64,000 nt of DNA from positions 124,001 to 188,000 of the forward strand of contig JANOSH010000047.1 in assembly GCA_031415695.1 (NCBI GenBank), given 5' to 3'. Every line of letters starts with the position of its first letter. The first letter of the stretch is position 1. This document shows, piece after piece, positions 44,160 to 52,618 of the stretch. A program made the position numbers and the translations under genes. Source of the stretch: JANOSH01 sp031415695. Lineage in GTDB: Bacteria; Actinomycetota; Acidimicrobiia; Acidimicrobiales; Ilumatobacteraceae. Under the pieces are notes generated by a model. That model was given only the letters and a program-made list of their open reading frames with translations. It was not told the origin of the DNA and searched no databases.

Positions 44160-45641
44160 CTACAGGGTGATATCCGCGGCTTCAAGCGTAGAGAGCATCT
44201 CGTCGGTTGCGGCCGGTACGTTAACGAGCCGCTGGGCCTGGTTGCTGATAGCTCGCTCGAACATATTGCGCACAAACCGAGCGTTACCGAAACCCTTGTC
44301 ACGAGGTTGTTTTGCCAGGATCTTTTTGAAGACGTCGAGTGCTCCTGGTGTTGGGCGATATCGGTGCGTTTCGCCAAGCTTTACGAATATTCGCTGAAGC
44401 TCGTCGTTGGTGTAGTCCGGGAACTGAACAGTGCGATTGAAACGAGACCGCAACCCAGGGTTCGACTCGATGAAGGCGTGCATTTCCTCGGTGTAGCCGG
44501 CTGCGATAAGCGCCAAGTTGGCCCGGTGGTCCTCCATGATCTTCACCAGCGTGTCGATGGCCTCGATGCCGAAGTCGTTGTCCCCGCCGCGAACGAGCGC
44601 ATAGGCCTCGTCGATCAGGAGCACACCACCGAGAGCCCGTTCTGCCACCTCACGGGTCTTGAGCGCCGTTTGTCCGACATACCCTGCAACCAGGGCCGAC
44701 CGGTCGGTTTCGACGAGCTGGCCGCGCGTCACCACGCCGAGGCTTCGATAAATCTGGGCGAGCAGCCGCGCCACTGTCGTTTTTCCGGTGCCAGGGTTAC
44801 CCGTGAAAACAAGGTGTTGGCTGGTTTCAATAACAGGTAAATTTCGCTCGACCCGCAACTTTTGGACCTGCAGGAGGCTAGTAAGTAGCCGGACCTCTTT
44901 CTTTACAGGGACGAGGCCGACCAGGTCTTCGAGTTCGGCCAGTAGTTCGTCGAGTGGACGGGCAGGGCCGTCTGGTTTGTCGGGTTTGGTTGGTCCTGTC
45001 GGGTCACCAGCGGCTGTTGCCCCGGGTGTCGTCGGTATGGCCTTCACGGGAGCAGGGGCATTGGCGCCGGGCGTACCTGGGCGGGGCACCAGGTTGCGGT
45101 CCATCGACGTAAGGAGCGCCCCCCGAAGCTGTTCGATAAGCAGCAGTTCAGTTGGCGACGGCAAAAGGTCAAGGCTGGCCGTCGTGTGAGCGAGCTTCAT
45201 GGCCAGTTCGTAGTAACGGTGGGATCTGCGCCCGCCGTCTTTGCCGTCGAGTTCGGCCAAGGTCTCGAACAGAACCGATGGACGTTCCACCCAGCGTCGC
45301 CGCGCGGCAACTATTTTGGCTTGGCGTAACTCCGCTGGTGTTCGTCCTGCGATGGGTACGGGAATCTCGTGACCGAACGAGTCGACATACGCCCACAGTT
45401 CGTCGTCGGTGTGGTTGGCGTCGGCGTCGATCACGGAAGCGACAAGGTTGCTTGCCTCCATGGCCACATCGGGGCGCAGGATCTCCTCGGATCGACCCGA
45501 CCACTCTGCCAATAGCCCAGTGACCACATCGATGAATTTCTTAGCAGCTACCGCTAGTGGTCCAGACACGGAGAGAGAGCGTAGAGCCAACCCAGCCGCA
45601 GCCGCGACCAAGCAGCCCCCTGTGCGCTCCGAGGCAGGCAA
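44160..45641 (-). CDS. CbxX/CfqX-type AAA+ ATPase with an N-terminal helical domain
   Basis: This 493-residue protein has an N-terminal helical region (about 30-180) with an acidic segment IDADANHTDDELWAYVDSFG resembling a TerB-like or EF-hand-like fold, a Pro/Thr linker (185-230), then an AAA+ domain of the CbxX/Rubisco-activase-like family. Walker A GNPGTGKT is at 281-288 and Walker B VLLIDE at 340-345; the LDELLAELEDLVGLVPVKKEV lead-in is typical of that family. TTG 45641 is the first in-frame start, but a GTG about 25 codons later is possible. It heads the six-gene operon and is divergent by 29 bases from moxR. It may remodel or regulate the VWA/PspA partners. Confidence 0.85.
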   Translation of the reverse strand: MPASERTGGCLVAAAAGLALRSLSVSGPLAVAAKKFIDVVTGLLAEWSGRSEEILRPDVAMEASNLVASVIDADANHTDDELWAYVDSFGHEIPVPIAGRTPAELRQAKIVAARRRWVERPSVLFETLAELDGKDGGRRSHRYYELAMKLAHTTASLDLLPSPTELLLIEQLRGALLTSMDRNLVPRPGTPGANAPAPVKAIPTTPGATAAGDPTGPTKPDKPDGPARPLDELLAELEDLVGLVPVKKEVRLLTSLLQVQKLRVERNLPVIETSQHLVFTGNPGTGKTTVARLLAQIYRSLGVVTRGQLVETDRSALVAGYVGQTALKTREVAERALGGVLLIDEAYALVRGGDNDFGIEAIDTLVKIMEDHRANLALIAAGYTEEMHAFIESNPGLRSRFNRTVQFPDYTNDELQRIFVKLGETHRYRPTPGALDVFKKILAKQPRDKGFGNARFVRNMFERAISNQAQRLVNVPAATDEMLSTLEAADITL

Positions 45642-45670
45642 CTCAGGGCCTAAGACTGTAAGGTTTCGAA

Positions 45671-46540
45671 ATGACTGAACCTAGATTCACGTCGGTATCG
45701 GCGGTGCGTGACGGCCTCAAGGATGTCAAGTACCTAGCCGATGACGGCATCTCCGGTGTTGTTTTCCTCGCCGACCGGCTACAAAAACCCATCCTTGTCG
45801 AAGGCCCCGCCGGTACCGGCAAGACCCAGTTGGCCAAGAGCGTCGCCGAGATGACCGGCAGCAAGTTGATTCGCTTGCAGTGCTACGAAGGGCTCGACGA
45901 GTCCAAGGCACTCTATGAATGGAACTACAAAAAGCAGCTCCTGCGCATCCAAGCCGATCGCAACAGCGACTCCTGGAGCGACGTTCACGACGACATTTTC
46001 AGTGACGAGTTCCTTCTTACCCGTCCGCTGCTCGAAGCCATCCGCAGCAAAGAACCCGTCGTACTGCTCATCGATGAAGTCGACCGAGTCGAAGTAGAAA
46101 CTGAAGCTTTACTGCTCGAGATCCTGTCCGAGTACCAGGTATCTATCCCTGAGCTTGGCACGGTGACCGCCAATCAGATCCCGCTCGTGTTCCTCACCTC
46201 GAACAACACGCGTGAGCTGTCCGAAGCGTTAAAGCGTCGCTGCTTGTATCTGCACGTCGACTACCCGCAGATGGACCGAGAAAAGGAAATCGTTCTCACC
46301 AAGGTTCCTGGTGTGTCCGACAACCTGGCCGACCAAATTGCTCGCATCGTGCGCAGCATTCGCCAGATCGATCTGAAGAAGGCACCATCGGTATCGGAAA
46401 CCATCGACTGGGCCCGGACCTTGGTGCTGTTGGGAATCGAACACATCGATGCCCAACAGGCCAAGGAGACCTTGCATGTGCTGCTCAAGTACCAGAGCGA
46501 CATTGCTAAGGCTGCCAAAGAACTGTCTGTCGACAAGTAG
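45671..46540 (+). CDS. moxR: MoxR-family AAA+ ATPase
   Basis: This 289-residue ATPase has Walker A GPAGTGKT at 45-52, Walker B VLLIDE at 131-136, sensor region LVFLTSNNTRELSEALKRRC, and a helical lid. The closest functional group is the CoxD type found with CoxE proteins. MoxR ATPases with VWA proteins mature or load metal centres and other complexes. It is followed 5 bases later by the CoxE-like VWA gene, its expected partner. It starts 29 bases from the divergent CbxX gene; no clear promoter could be picked in that gap. Confidence 0.92.
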   Translation: MTEPRFTSVSAVRDGLKDVKYLADDGISGVVFLADRLQKPILVEGPAGTGKTQLAKSVAEMTGSKLIRLQCYEGLDESKALYEWNYKKQLLRIQADRNSDSWSDVHDDIFSDEFLLTRPLLEAIRSKEPVVLLIDEVDRVEVETEALLLEILSEYQVSIPELGTVTANQIPLVFLTSNNTRELSEALKRRCLYLHVDYPQMDREKEIVLTKVPGVSDNLADQIARIVRSIRQIDLKKAPSVSETIDWARTLVLLGIEHIDAQQAKETLHVLLKYQSDIAKAAKELSVDK

Positions 46541-46545
46541 GGCGC

Positions 46546-47979
46546 ATGCTCGACCTTCTCGCTGGATTCATTGTCGAACTTCGTAGCGCGGGGCTACCGG
46601 TCAGCCTGACCGAAAACCTCGACGCCATGGAGGCAATCACGCATATTCCCATCGAGGATCGTGACGCGTTCAAGTACGCCTTGGGGGCCACCCTGGTCAA
46701 GAATTCGACGCATTGGCGTGCGTTCGAAACGGTCTTCGAGGTGTACTTCAGTTTGCGAGGACCGCAGTACAGCTTGAAGGGCGATGCCGACAGCGACGTC
46801 GACGAGATGTGGCGCGAGATGCAAGAGCAAATGGGTCCGGGGGAGCGCGGCGCCGGCGGCGCCATGGACCAGATGACGCCCGAGGAAATGGCCGCCATGT
46901 TGTACAAGGCGCTCATGCATGGCGACGAGGCAACGATGCGGGCACTCGCTCGCCAAGCCGTCGGCAGGTTCGCCGGTATGGAACCCGGCCGCCCGGTGGG
47001 TGGCACCTACTACCTGTACCGAACGCTTCGAAATCTCGACCTCGATTCCATGCTTGAGCGCCTGATGGAAGGCCAGCGAGAGGAACTCGGCGGCGAAATG
47101 ACCCAACTGGAAGAACGGCTCGAATCCGACGAGTTCGCTCACCGCATCGACCAGTTCAAGAAGGAAGTAGAAGCCGAGATTCGCCGGCGGCTTGTGGCCG
47201 ACCGCGGGGCCGAAGCCATGGCCAAAACGCTACGAAAGCCGCTGCCTGAAGATGTCGATTTCATGCACGCATCGCGCGACGAAATGGTCAACCTCAAGAA
47301 GGCGCTGTACCCCCTTACCCGCAAGCTCGCCGCCAAACTCGCTCGAAAGCGACGGCACGGCCGAAAGGGCCCGCTCGATTTCCGACGAACGGTTCGGGCT
47401 TCGCTGAGCTATGGCGGCGTGCCTGCCGACCCGAAATTCAAGTACCCACGACCGTCTAAGCCCGAGCTCATGGTCGTGGCCGACATTTCCGGCTCTGTGG
47501 CCGCCTTCGCCCGCTTCACCCTCATGCTGGTGTACGCCCTCCAAGGGCAGTTCTCCAAGGTCCGTAGCTTCGTGTTCATCGACGGCATCGACGAGGTCAC
47601 CGACTACTTCAAGGGCGTCGACGACATCACCGAAGCCATCCACCGGGTAAACACCGAAGCCGACGTCGTGTGGGTCGACGGCCACAGTGATTATGGCCAC
47701 GCCTTCGAGGTGTTCTGGAATAAGTGGGGCAACGACATCGGGCCCAAAACCACAGTGATTCTGCTTGGTGACGCTCGAAACAACTATCACGCCAGCCAGA
47801 ACTGGGTGGTCAAAGAGATCAACAAGAAGGCACGTCACGTCTACTGGTTGAACCCCGAACCCAAGTCGTACTGGAACACGGGCGATTCCATTGTTGGCGA
47901 ATACGGAACCCACACCGACGGCGTATTCGAATGTCGGAACCTGCGACAGCTCGAGGGCTTTGTCGAGAAGTTGGCGTAG
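46546..47979 (+). CDS. CoxE-like VWA-domain protein, partner of MoxR
   Basis: This 477-residue cytoplasmic protein has a long helical N-terminal part (LAGFIVELRSAGLPVSLTE, an Arg/Glu-rich middle) and a C-terminal VWA domain of the CoxE type from about residue 305, with MIDAS D313-x-S315-x-S317 in VVADISGSV and a later D409 in LLGDARNN. CoxE proteins work with CoxD-type MoxR in assembling the active site of CO dehydrogenase, but homologues occur with no such enzyme, and no coxMSL is here. It is in the order moxR-coxE-phosphatase-GMC oxidoreductase, with 2-5 base gaps. Confidence 0.88.
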   Translation: MLDLLAGFIVELRSAGLPVSLTENLDAMEAITHIPIEDRDAFKYALGATLVKNSTHWRAFETVFEVYFSLRGPQYSLKGDADSDVDEMWREMQEQMGPGERGAGGAMDQMTPEEMAAMLYKALMHGDEATMRALARQAVGRFAGMEPGRPVGGTYYLYRTLRNLDLDSMLERLMEGQREELGGEMTQLEERLESDEFAHRIDQFKKEVEAEIRRRLVADRGAEAMAKTLRKPLPEDVDFMHASRDEMVNLKKALYPLTRKLAAKLARKRRHGRKGPLDFRRTVRASLSYGGVPADPKFKYPRPSKPELMVVADISGSVAAFARFTLMLVYALQGQFSKVRSFVFIDGIDEVTDYFKGVDDITEAIHRVNTEADVVWVDGHSDYGHAFEVFWNKWGNDIGPKTTVILLGDARNNYHASQNWVVKEINKKARHVYWLNPEPKSYWNTGDSIVGEYGTHTDGVFECRNLRQLEGFVEKLA

Positions 47980-47981
47980 TC

Positions 47982-48632
47982 ATGAGCGGATCCACCACTC
48001 GGCTCGTTCTCATTCGCCATGGCGAATCCAATGTCACCGTCAAGCGCATTGTCGGTGGTCCGCGAAGCTGCGACGGGTTGTCGGCACTCGGTCGACGTCA
48101 GGCCGAGGCCCTCGCTTCACGGCTCACCCTATCGGGCGAGCTAAAGCCCGACGTACTGGTGTCGTCCGAGTATCCGCGTGCTATCGAAACGGCCGACATC
48201 ATTGCGCCCGTCCTCGGCTTTGCCATAGTCGAACGGCGAGCGGCTTTCGGTGAGCATGACCCGGGTCCCGACTGCGACGGCGTGCCCTATGCCGCTTTTA
48301 CCGAGCAGTTCGGCGACATCGATTGGGATGGCGACCCGTTCCGCGTGGGGTTCCCGGGCGGTGAGTCAATAGCCGTTTTCCAACACCGCATTGGCCAGGC
48401 CACGTCGGACATCCTCGCCGAGCACGAGGGTCGAAGCATCGTGGTGGTGTGTCATGGCGGTGTGGTCGATGCGGTCTTTCGACGGCTGATGAGCACCCCG
48501 TCGACCGGCGCATTCCACCTTCATACGCTCAATACATCGTTGACCGAGTTTGTGAAGCAGGACAAGAAGCCCTGGAAGTTGGTGCGGTACAACGACTCCG
48601 CTCATCTAGCCGGACTTCCCGCCCACACCTAG
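47982..48632 (+). CDS. Histidine phosphatase family protein
   Basis: This protein (216 aa) has the phosphoglycerate-mutase-like core: LIRHGES with the nucleophile H13, SSEYPRAIETADIIA, an acidic GEHDPGPDCDG loop, and VVVCHGGVVDAVFR with the second His. It probably hydrolyses a small phosphate ester or dephosphorylates a metabolite; the substrate cannot be told. ATG 47982 is two bases after the CoxE stop and the GMC gene starts 3 bases after its end, so it is cotranscribed with them. Confidence 0.88.
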   Translation: MSGSTTRLVLIRHGESNVTVKRIVGGPRSCDGLSALGRRQAEALASRLTLSGELKPDVLVSSEYPRAIETADIIAPVLGFAIVERRAAFGEHDPGPDCDGVPYAAFTEQFGDIDWDGDPFRVGFPGGESIAVFQHRIGQATSDILAEHEGRSIVVVCHGGVVDAVFRRLMSTPSTGAFHLHTLNTSLTEFVKQDKKPWKLVRYNDSAHLAGLPAHT

Positions 48633-48635
48633 TTC

Positions 48636-49889
48636 GTGAGGCAACCTCGCAAGACCATTGTGGTCGGCGCTGGGGTAGCGGGTTGTGTCGTGGCGTCGAC
48701 ATTGGCCGCTGCGGGCCGCCAGGTAACGGTGATCGAGGCCGGTGCTGCCCAGGCCCACGACCCAGTCCCGGCGGTCGATCTCTTCGAGGCCCTCAACGGC
48801 CGCACCCGACCCGATCTACTGGCGCGTCGCACCTCGGCCCAAGGACTTACTCCGTACCTGGCCGGTGCGGGAATCGGTGGCGGCTCGTTGGTAAATGGCA
48901 TGCACATGATGGCTGGGCGACCGGCTGACTATTCACGCTGGCCCGGACTCGGTTGGTCGGTTCTTGGGCCCCGGTTCGCCGCCCTTGTTGCAGGCCGTGG
49001 TCCCGTACCCTGGTATTCACCGACCGACAACGGCCCGAACCCGCTAGAGCAACGGTTACGCCCCATCATGACCGCAGTTGGCGCGAGCGAACGGCGGGCA
49101 GCGTTCTGCGCCACCCCTACCCATCGGGCATCGTTGGCAGATCTGCTCACGGTGTGCGCGGTTCGCTTCGGAACAGTCGAAAGCGTGCTGATTCACCGAG
49201 GACGCACTGCGGGCGTCAGGCTGGCGTCGGGTGAAGAACTAGAAGCCAACGAGGTGATCCTGACATCTGGAGCCATCGAAACGCCCCGCATATTGCTTCG
49301 GTCGGGGTGTACTTTGTCCGGTGTCGGTCGGCGGCTACGCGATCATGCCGCCATCGTGTTTCCGGCGTTAGTGCCCCCGGGGGAGTCAACACCCCTGCTC
49401 GGTTCCACCCGCACATGGCGATGGTCGTCGCCGGGCGGACTTGACGACCTGGCCCTCATCACCCACCATGATCTTGTCATCGTGATACTGATGACCTGTC
49501 GCAGCTCCGGGAGAATCGGCGCCGATACAGTCGAGCTGAATCTGCTCGCCGATAGCCGCGATCGGGCTGCATTGGCAGCCGGGGTTCGCCACATTGCGCC
49601 TGCGTTGGGCCGACCCGATCTCGCCGCCGACACTGATGCCGAACTCGCCACGTGGCTTATGGCTGACGAGGGCGGCACCTATCATGCGTCTGGCACCTGT
49701 CGGCTCGGCCGGGCTAGCGACATGCATGCGGTTGTCGACATCGATGGACAGGTGCACGGCTGGCCGGGAGCCTACGTTATGGATGCCAGCGTGCTCCCCG
49801 GCTCAGTGCGGGCGACGCCCATGGCAACTGTGGTGGTAGTCGCCGCTGAACTCGCAATGCGATTGGCGGCCCAAGCCCGGCGCAAGTAG
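48636..49889 (+). CDS. GMC-family FAD oxidoreductase
   Basis: This 417-residue flavoprotein has an N-terminal Rossmann FAD motif VVGAGVAGCVVASTLA followed by VTVIEAG, the GMC signature AGAGIGGGSLVNGMHMMAG, EVILTSGAIETPRILLRSG, and the C-terminal active-site segment YHASGTCRLG with the catalytic His, followed by YVMDASVLPG. It oxidises an alcohol, perhaps coupled to a quinone or mycofactocin; similar short GMC enzymes occur near mycofactocin genes, but none is seen here. GTG 48636 is 3 bases after the phosphatase stop. It may be just the last gene of the operon with no role in the MoxR/VWA process. Confidence 0.87.
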   Translation: MRQPRKTIVVGAGVAGCVVASTLAAAGRQVTVIEAGAAQAHDPVPAVDLFEALNGRTRPDLLARRTSAQGLTPYLAGAGIGGGSLVNGMHMMAGRPADYSRWPGLGWSVLGPRFAALVAGRGPVPWYSPTDNGPNPLEQRLRPIMTAVGASERRAAFCATPTHRASLADLLTVCAVRFGTVESVLIHRGRTAGVRLASGEELEANEVILTSGAIETPRILLRSGCTLSGVGRRLRDHAAIVFPALVPPGESTPLLGSTRTWRWSSPGGLDDLALITHHDLVIVILMTCRSSGRIGADTVELNLLADSRDRAALAAGVRHIAPALGRPDLAADTDAELATWLMADEGGTYHASGTCRLGRASDMHAVVDIDGQVHGWPGAYVMDASVLPGSVRATPMATVVVVAAELAMRLAAQARRK

Positions 49890-49945
49890 CTAGGGGTCCA
49901 CCATTTTGCCAAACGCCGAGCCCCAGCACCCGGACTACATTTCAA

Positions 49946-49992
49946 AATCGCGCAACGTAGGTTGCCAATCGTGCAACCAGGGTTGCGCGATT
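49946..49992. repeat. Long inverted repeat between convergent genes
   Basis: AATCGCGCAAC (49946-49956) pairs with GTTGCGCGATT (49982-49992), then a small internal loop, then GGTTGC (49960-49965) pairs with GCAACC (49973-49978) around a 7-base loop. It is a strong two-part stem of 17 pairs in the gap between the GMC gene and pgi. No T-run follows on either strand, so a terminator is possible but unproven; it could also be a processing site or a small repeat element. The rest of 49890-50060 shows nothing. Confidence 0.6.
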
Positions 49993-50060
49993 GACAGAAC
50001 CAACTAGCCCTGGTCATGACGAGTCTAAGTGGTAGCGCCGCGGATGGTTGTCGTATCGCG

Positions 50061-51668
50061 CTAATCACGCGAACCGACATAGCGGCGATAGCGCTCGATG
50101 AGTGCCGTGGTCGAGGCGTCGTGGCGGTCACGGGGGCCATCGGCGATAGACGTACTGACACGGTTGGCGAGAACCTTGCCGAGTTCCACACCCCACTGGT
50201 CGAAACTGTTGACTCCCCAGATGACGCCCTGTACGAAGACCTTGTGTTCATACAGCGCAATCAATTCGCCCAGCGCCCGCGGGTTCAGCGACTCACCAAG
50301 CAGCACGGTTGACGGACGATCACCCGGGAAGGTCTTGTGGGCAACCAGGTGCTCAGGTACGCCCTCGGCGACAACTTCTTCGGCCGACTTACCGAACGCC
50401 AACGCTTCGGCCTGGGCAAACATGTTTGCCATTAGCAGATCGTGATGCACGCCGACGTTGTGAACCGGGTTGAGGTAGCCAATGAAATCGACCGGAACGA
50501 CCGTGGTGCCCTGGTGAATCAACTGGAAGTAGGCGTGTTGGCCATTAGTACCCGGCGTACCCCACACAATCGGCCCGGTTTCGGTGGTGACCTCGGTCCC
50601 AACCATACTAATTCGCTTGCCATTCGACTCCATATCGAGTTGTTGCAGGTAGGCAGGAAACAGAGCCAGTTCGTTGCAATACGGAATAACCGCCAGCGAC
50701 GGTGACGCCAAGACGTTACGTTCCCACACACCGGCGAGACCCATAAGCATCGGTACATTGTCGGCCGGCGGGGCCTCGCGGAAATGTTCGTCCACTTCGC
50801 GGAAACCGGCCAAGAAATCGGCGAAGTTGTCGGGTCCGATCGACACCATGAGGGCAAGACCAATGGCCGAGTCGACGCTGTACCGACCACCAACCCAATC
50901 CCAGAACCCAAACATGTTGACCGTGTCGATGCCGAACTCGGCGACCTTGGCCGCGTTGGTCGATACCGCAACCATGTGCTTTGGTACTGCAGCAGGCCCC
51001 AGCACGCTTGTGAGCCAGGCACGGGCCGACGAGGCATTGGTCATGGTTTCGATGGTCGTGAACGTTTTCGAGGCGACGATCACCAGTGTCTCGGCCGGGT
51101 CCAAGTCGAGTGTGGCCTCGCGAATGTCGCTGCCATCGACATTGGACACAAAGCGGACGTTCAACCCACGGTCACTCCAGTTGCGCAGCGCCAGTGTGGC
51201 CATCGCTGGACCAAGATCGCTGCCGCCGATGCCAATGTTAATGATGTTGCTGATCGGCTTGCCCGTGTGACCCCGCCATTCGCCCGTTCGGACGCGGTCG
51301 GCAAAGTTCGCCATTCGGTCAAGCACGTCGTACACATCGGGCACAACGTTTCGGCCATCGACTATGACCGTGGACCCGCGTGCCGCACGCAGAGCCGTGT
51401 GCAGCACAGCTCTGTCTTCGGTTGAGTTGATGTGGTCGCCACCGAACATGGCGGTCCGGTGGTCGACAATGTCGTCGATCCATCGCAATTTCAACATCGA
51501 GTCGAGCGTCGCCAGGCTGATGCGCTGCTTGGACAGGTCGGCGGTATACGAGCCCACCGTGCGGGTCATTCGTTGAACACGGGTCGGCTCTGTAGCGAAA
51601 AGGGTTCGAAGATCGCAATTCGTGCGTACCAGAGCCGAGAGCGAATCGAGGGAGAAGGCGTCAGACAT
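50061..51668 (-). CDS. pgi: Glucose-6-phosphate isomerase
   Basis: This protein (535 aa) interconverts glucose-6-phosphate and fructose-6-phosphate. Signatures are NIGIGGSDLGPAMATLALR, SKTFTTIETMTNA, GGRYSVDSAIGL, and the C-terminal GVNSFDQWGVELGKVLA. ATG 51668 is chosen as MSDAFSLDSL; the frame extends upstream to 51743 but would overlap the divergent gene. It is divergent from the metallo-beta-lactamase gene with 26 bases between starts and convergent with the GMC gene. Confidence 0.97.
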   Translation of the reverse strand: MSDAFSLDSLSALVRTNCDLRTLFATEPTRVQRMTRTVGSYTADLSKQRISLATLDSMLKLRWIDDIVDHRTAMFGGDHINSTEDRAVLHTALRAARGSTVIVDGRNVVPDVYDVLDRMANFADRVRTGEWRGHTGKPISNIINIGIGGSDLGPAMATLALRNWSDRGLNVRFVSNVDGSDIREATLDLDPAETLVIVASKTFTTIETMTNASSARAWLTSVLGPAAVPKHMVAVSTNAAKVAEFGIDTVNMFGFWDWVGGRYSVDSAIGLALMVSIGPDNFADFLAGFREVDEHFREAPPADNVPMLMGLAGVWERNVLASPSLAVIPYCNELALFPAYLQQLDMESNGKRISMVGTEVTTETGPIVWGTPGTNGQHAYFQLIHQGTTVVPVDFIGYLNPVHNVGVHHDLLMANMFAQAEALAFGKSAEEVVAEGVPEHLVAHKTFPGDRPSTVLLGESLNPRALGELIALYEHKVFVQGVIWGVNSFDQWGVELGKVLANRVSTSIADGPRDRHDASTTALIERYRRYVGSRD

Positions 51669-51694
51669 CCGCCTAGTCTGATACGAAAGGTGTG

Positions 51695-52618
51695 ATGACG
51701 TACGCAAAAGGCATGCACGAAGTGGCCGACGGTTGTTTTGCATACTTGCAACCCGACGGCGGGTGGGGCTGGAGCAACGCGGGGCTGGTGGTTGGCGACG
51801 GCCAGTCGCTGCTCGTTGACACGCTGTTCGACTTGAGGCTCACCGCCGACATGTTGACCTCCATGGCGACAATCACCCGAGCGGCACCCATCGCCACACT
51901 CGTGAACACGCACGCCAACGGCGATCATTGCTATGGGAACGAGCTAGTGGTCGGGGCGGAAATCATCACATCGCAAGCCACGGCCGAGGAGTTTCCTGAA
52001 ACCCCACCAGCGCTGCTAGCGGCTCTCAACGCAGACCCTGGTGAGACCGGCGAGATGTTTCGGCGCTTCTTCGGCGAGTTCGATTTCGAAGGCATCACCC
52101 TCACGCTGCCCACCCGAACCTTTGTCGGCCGCCTCGAGCTCGACGTCGGTGGGCGCATGATTGAGCTCATCGAAGTGGGGCCAGCCCATACGCGGGGCGA
52201 CACGTTGGTGGTGTCGCCGAGCGACCGAGTTGTGTACACGGGCGACATTTTGTTCAACGGCGGCATGCCCATTGTGTGGGCCGGACCCATAGCGAACTGG
52301 ATAGCGGCGTGCGACCTCATCTTGGGGATGGATATCGATGTCGTTGTACCCGGCCACGGACCCATAACGGGAAAGGATGGTGTGGCGGCAATGCGCGACG
52401 AACTCGTCTTCGTCGACACTCATGCGCGGCGCTGTCACGAAGCGGGCCTTTCGTCGTGGGATGCCGCCGTCGAGATCTACGAGATCACCAATGGAGCGTT
52501 AGGCGAGCGCGGTCGGGTCGCGGTGAACGTAGAGAGCGTCTACAGCACACTCGACGCCACGTACAAGCGCGCCGGTGTGGTCGAGTTGTTCCGGCGAATG
52601 GCCAAGCTCGAATCTTGA
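51695..52618 (+). CDS. Metallo-beta-lactamase fold hydrolase
   Basis: This 307-residue protein has the MBL motif 1 variant NTHANGDHCYGN, in which the second His of the usual HxHxDH is Asn; the later metal ligands appear in EVGPAHTRGDTLV (His), VVYTGDILFNGGMP (Asp bridging) and VVPGHGPITG (His). Such proteins hydrolyse thioesters, lactones or other substrates; the reaction is unknown. ATG 51695 is preferred over GTG 51692 immediately before it. The lycopene cyclase gene begins within its stop codon (TTGA), so the two are cotranslated. Confidence 0.85.
   Translation: MTYAKGMHEVADGCFAYLQPDGGWGWSNAGLVVGDGQSLLVDTLFDLRLTADMLTSMATITRAAPIATLVNTHANGDHCYGNELVVGAEIITSQATAEEFPETPPALLAALNADPGETGEMFRRFFGEFDFEGITLTLPTRTFVGRLELDVGGRMIELIEVGPAHTRGDTLVVSPSDRVVYTGDILFNGGMPIVWAGPIANWIAACDLILGMDIDVVVPGHGPITGKDGVAAMRDELVFVDTHARRCHEAGLSSWDAAVEIYEITNGALGERGRVAVNVESVYSTLDATYKRAGVVELFRRMAKLES

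Noticed and set aside
46546..47979. CO dehydrogenase maturation locus
   Set aside because: CoxE/MoxR-like genes are present but coxM, coxS and coxL are absent from the window; homologues of these two occur widely without them.
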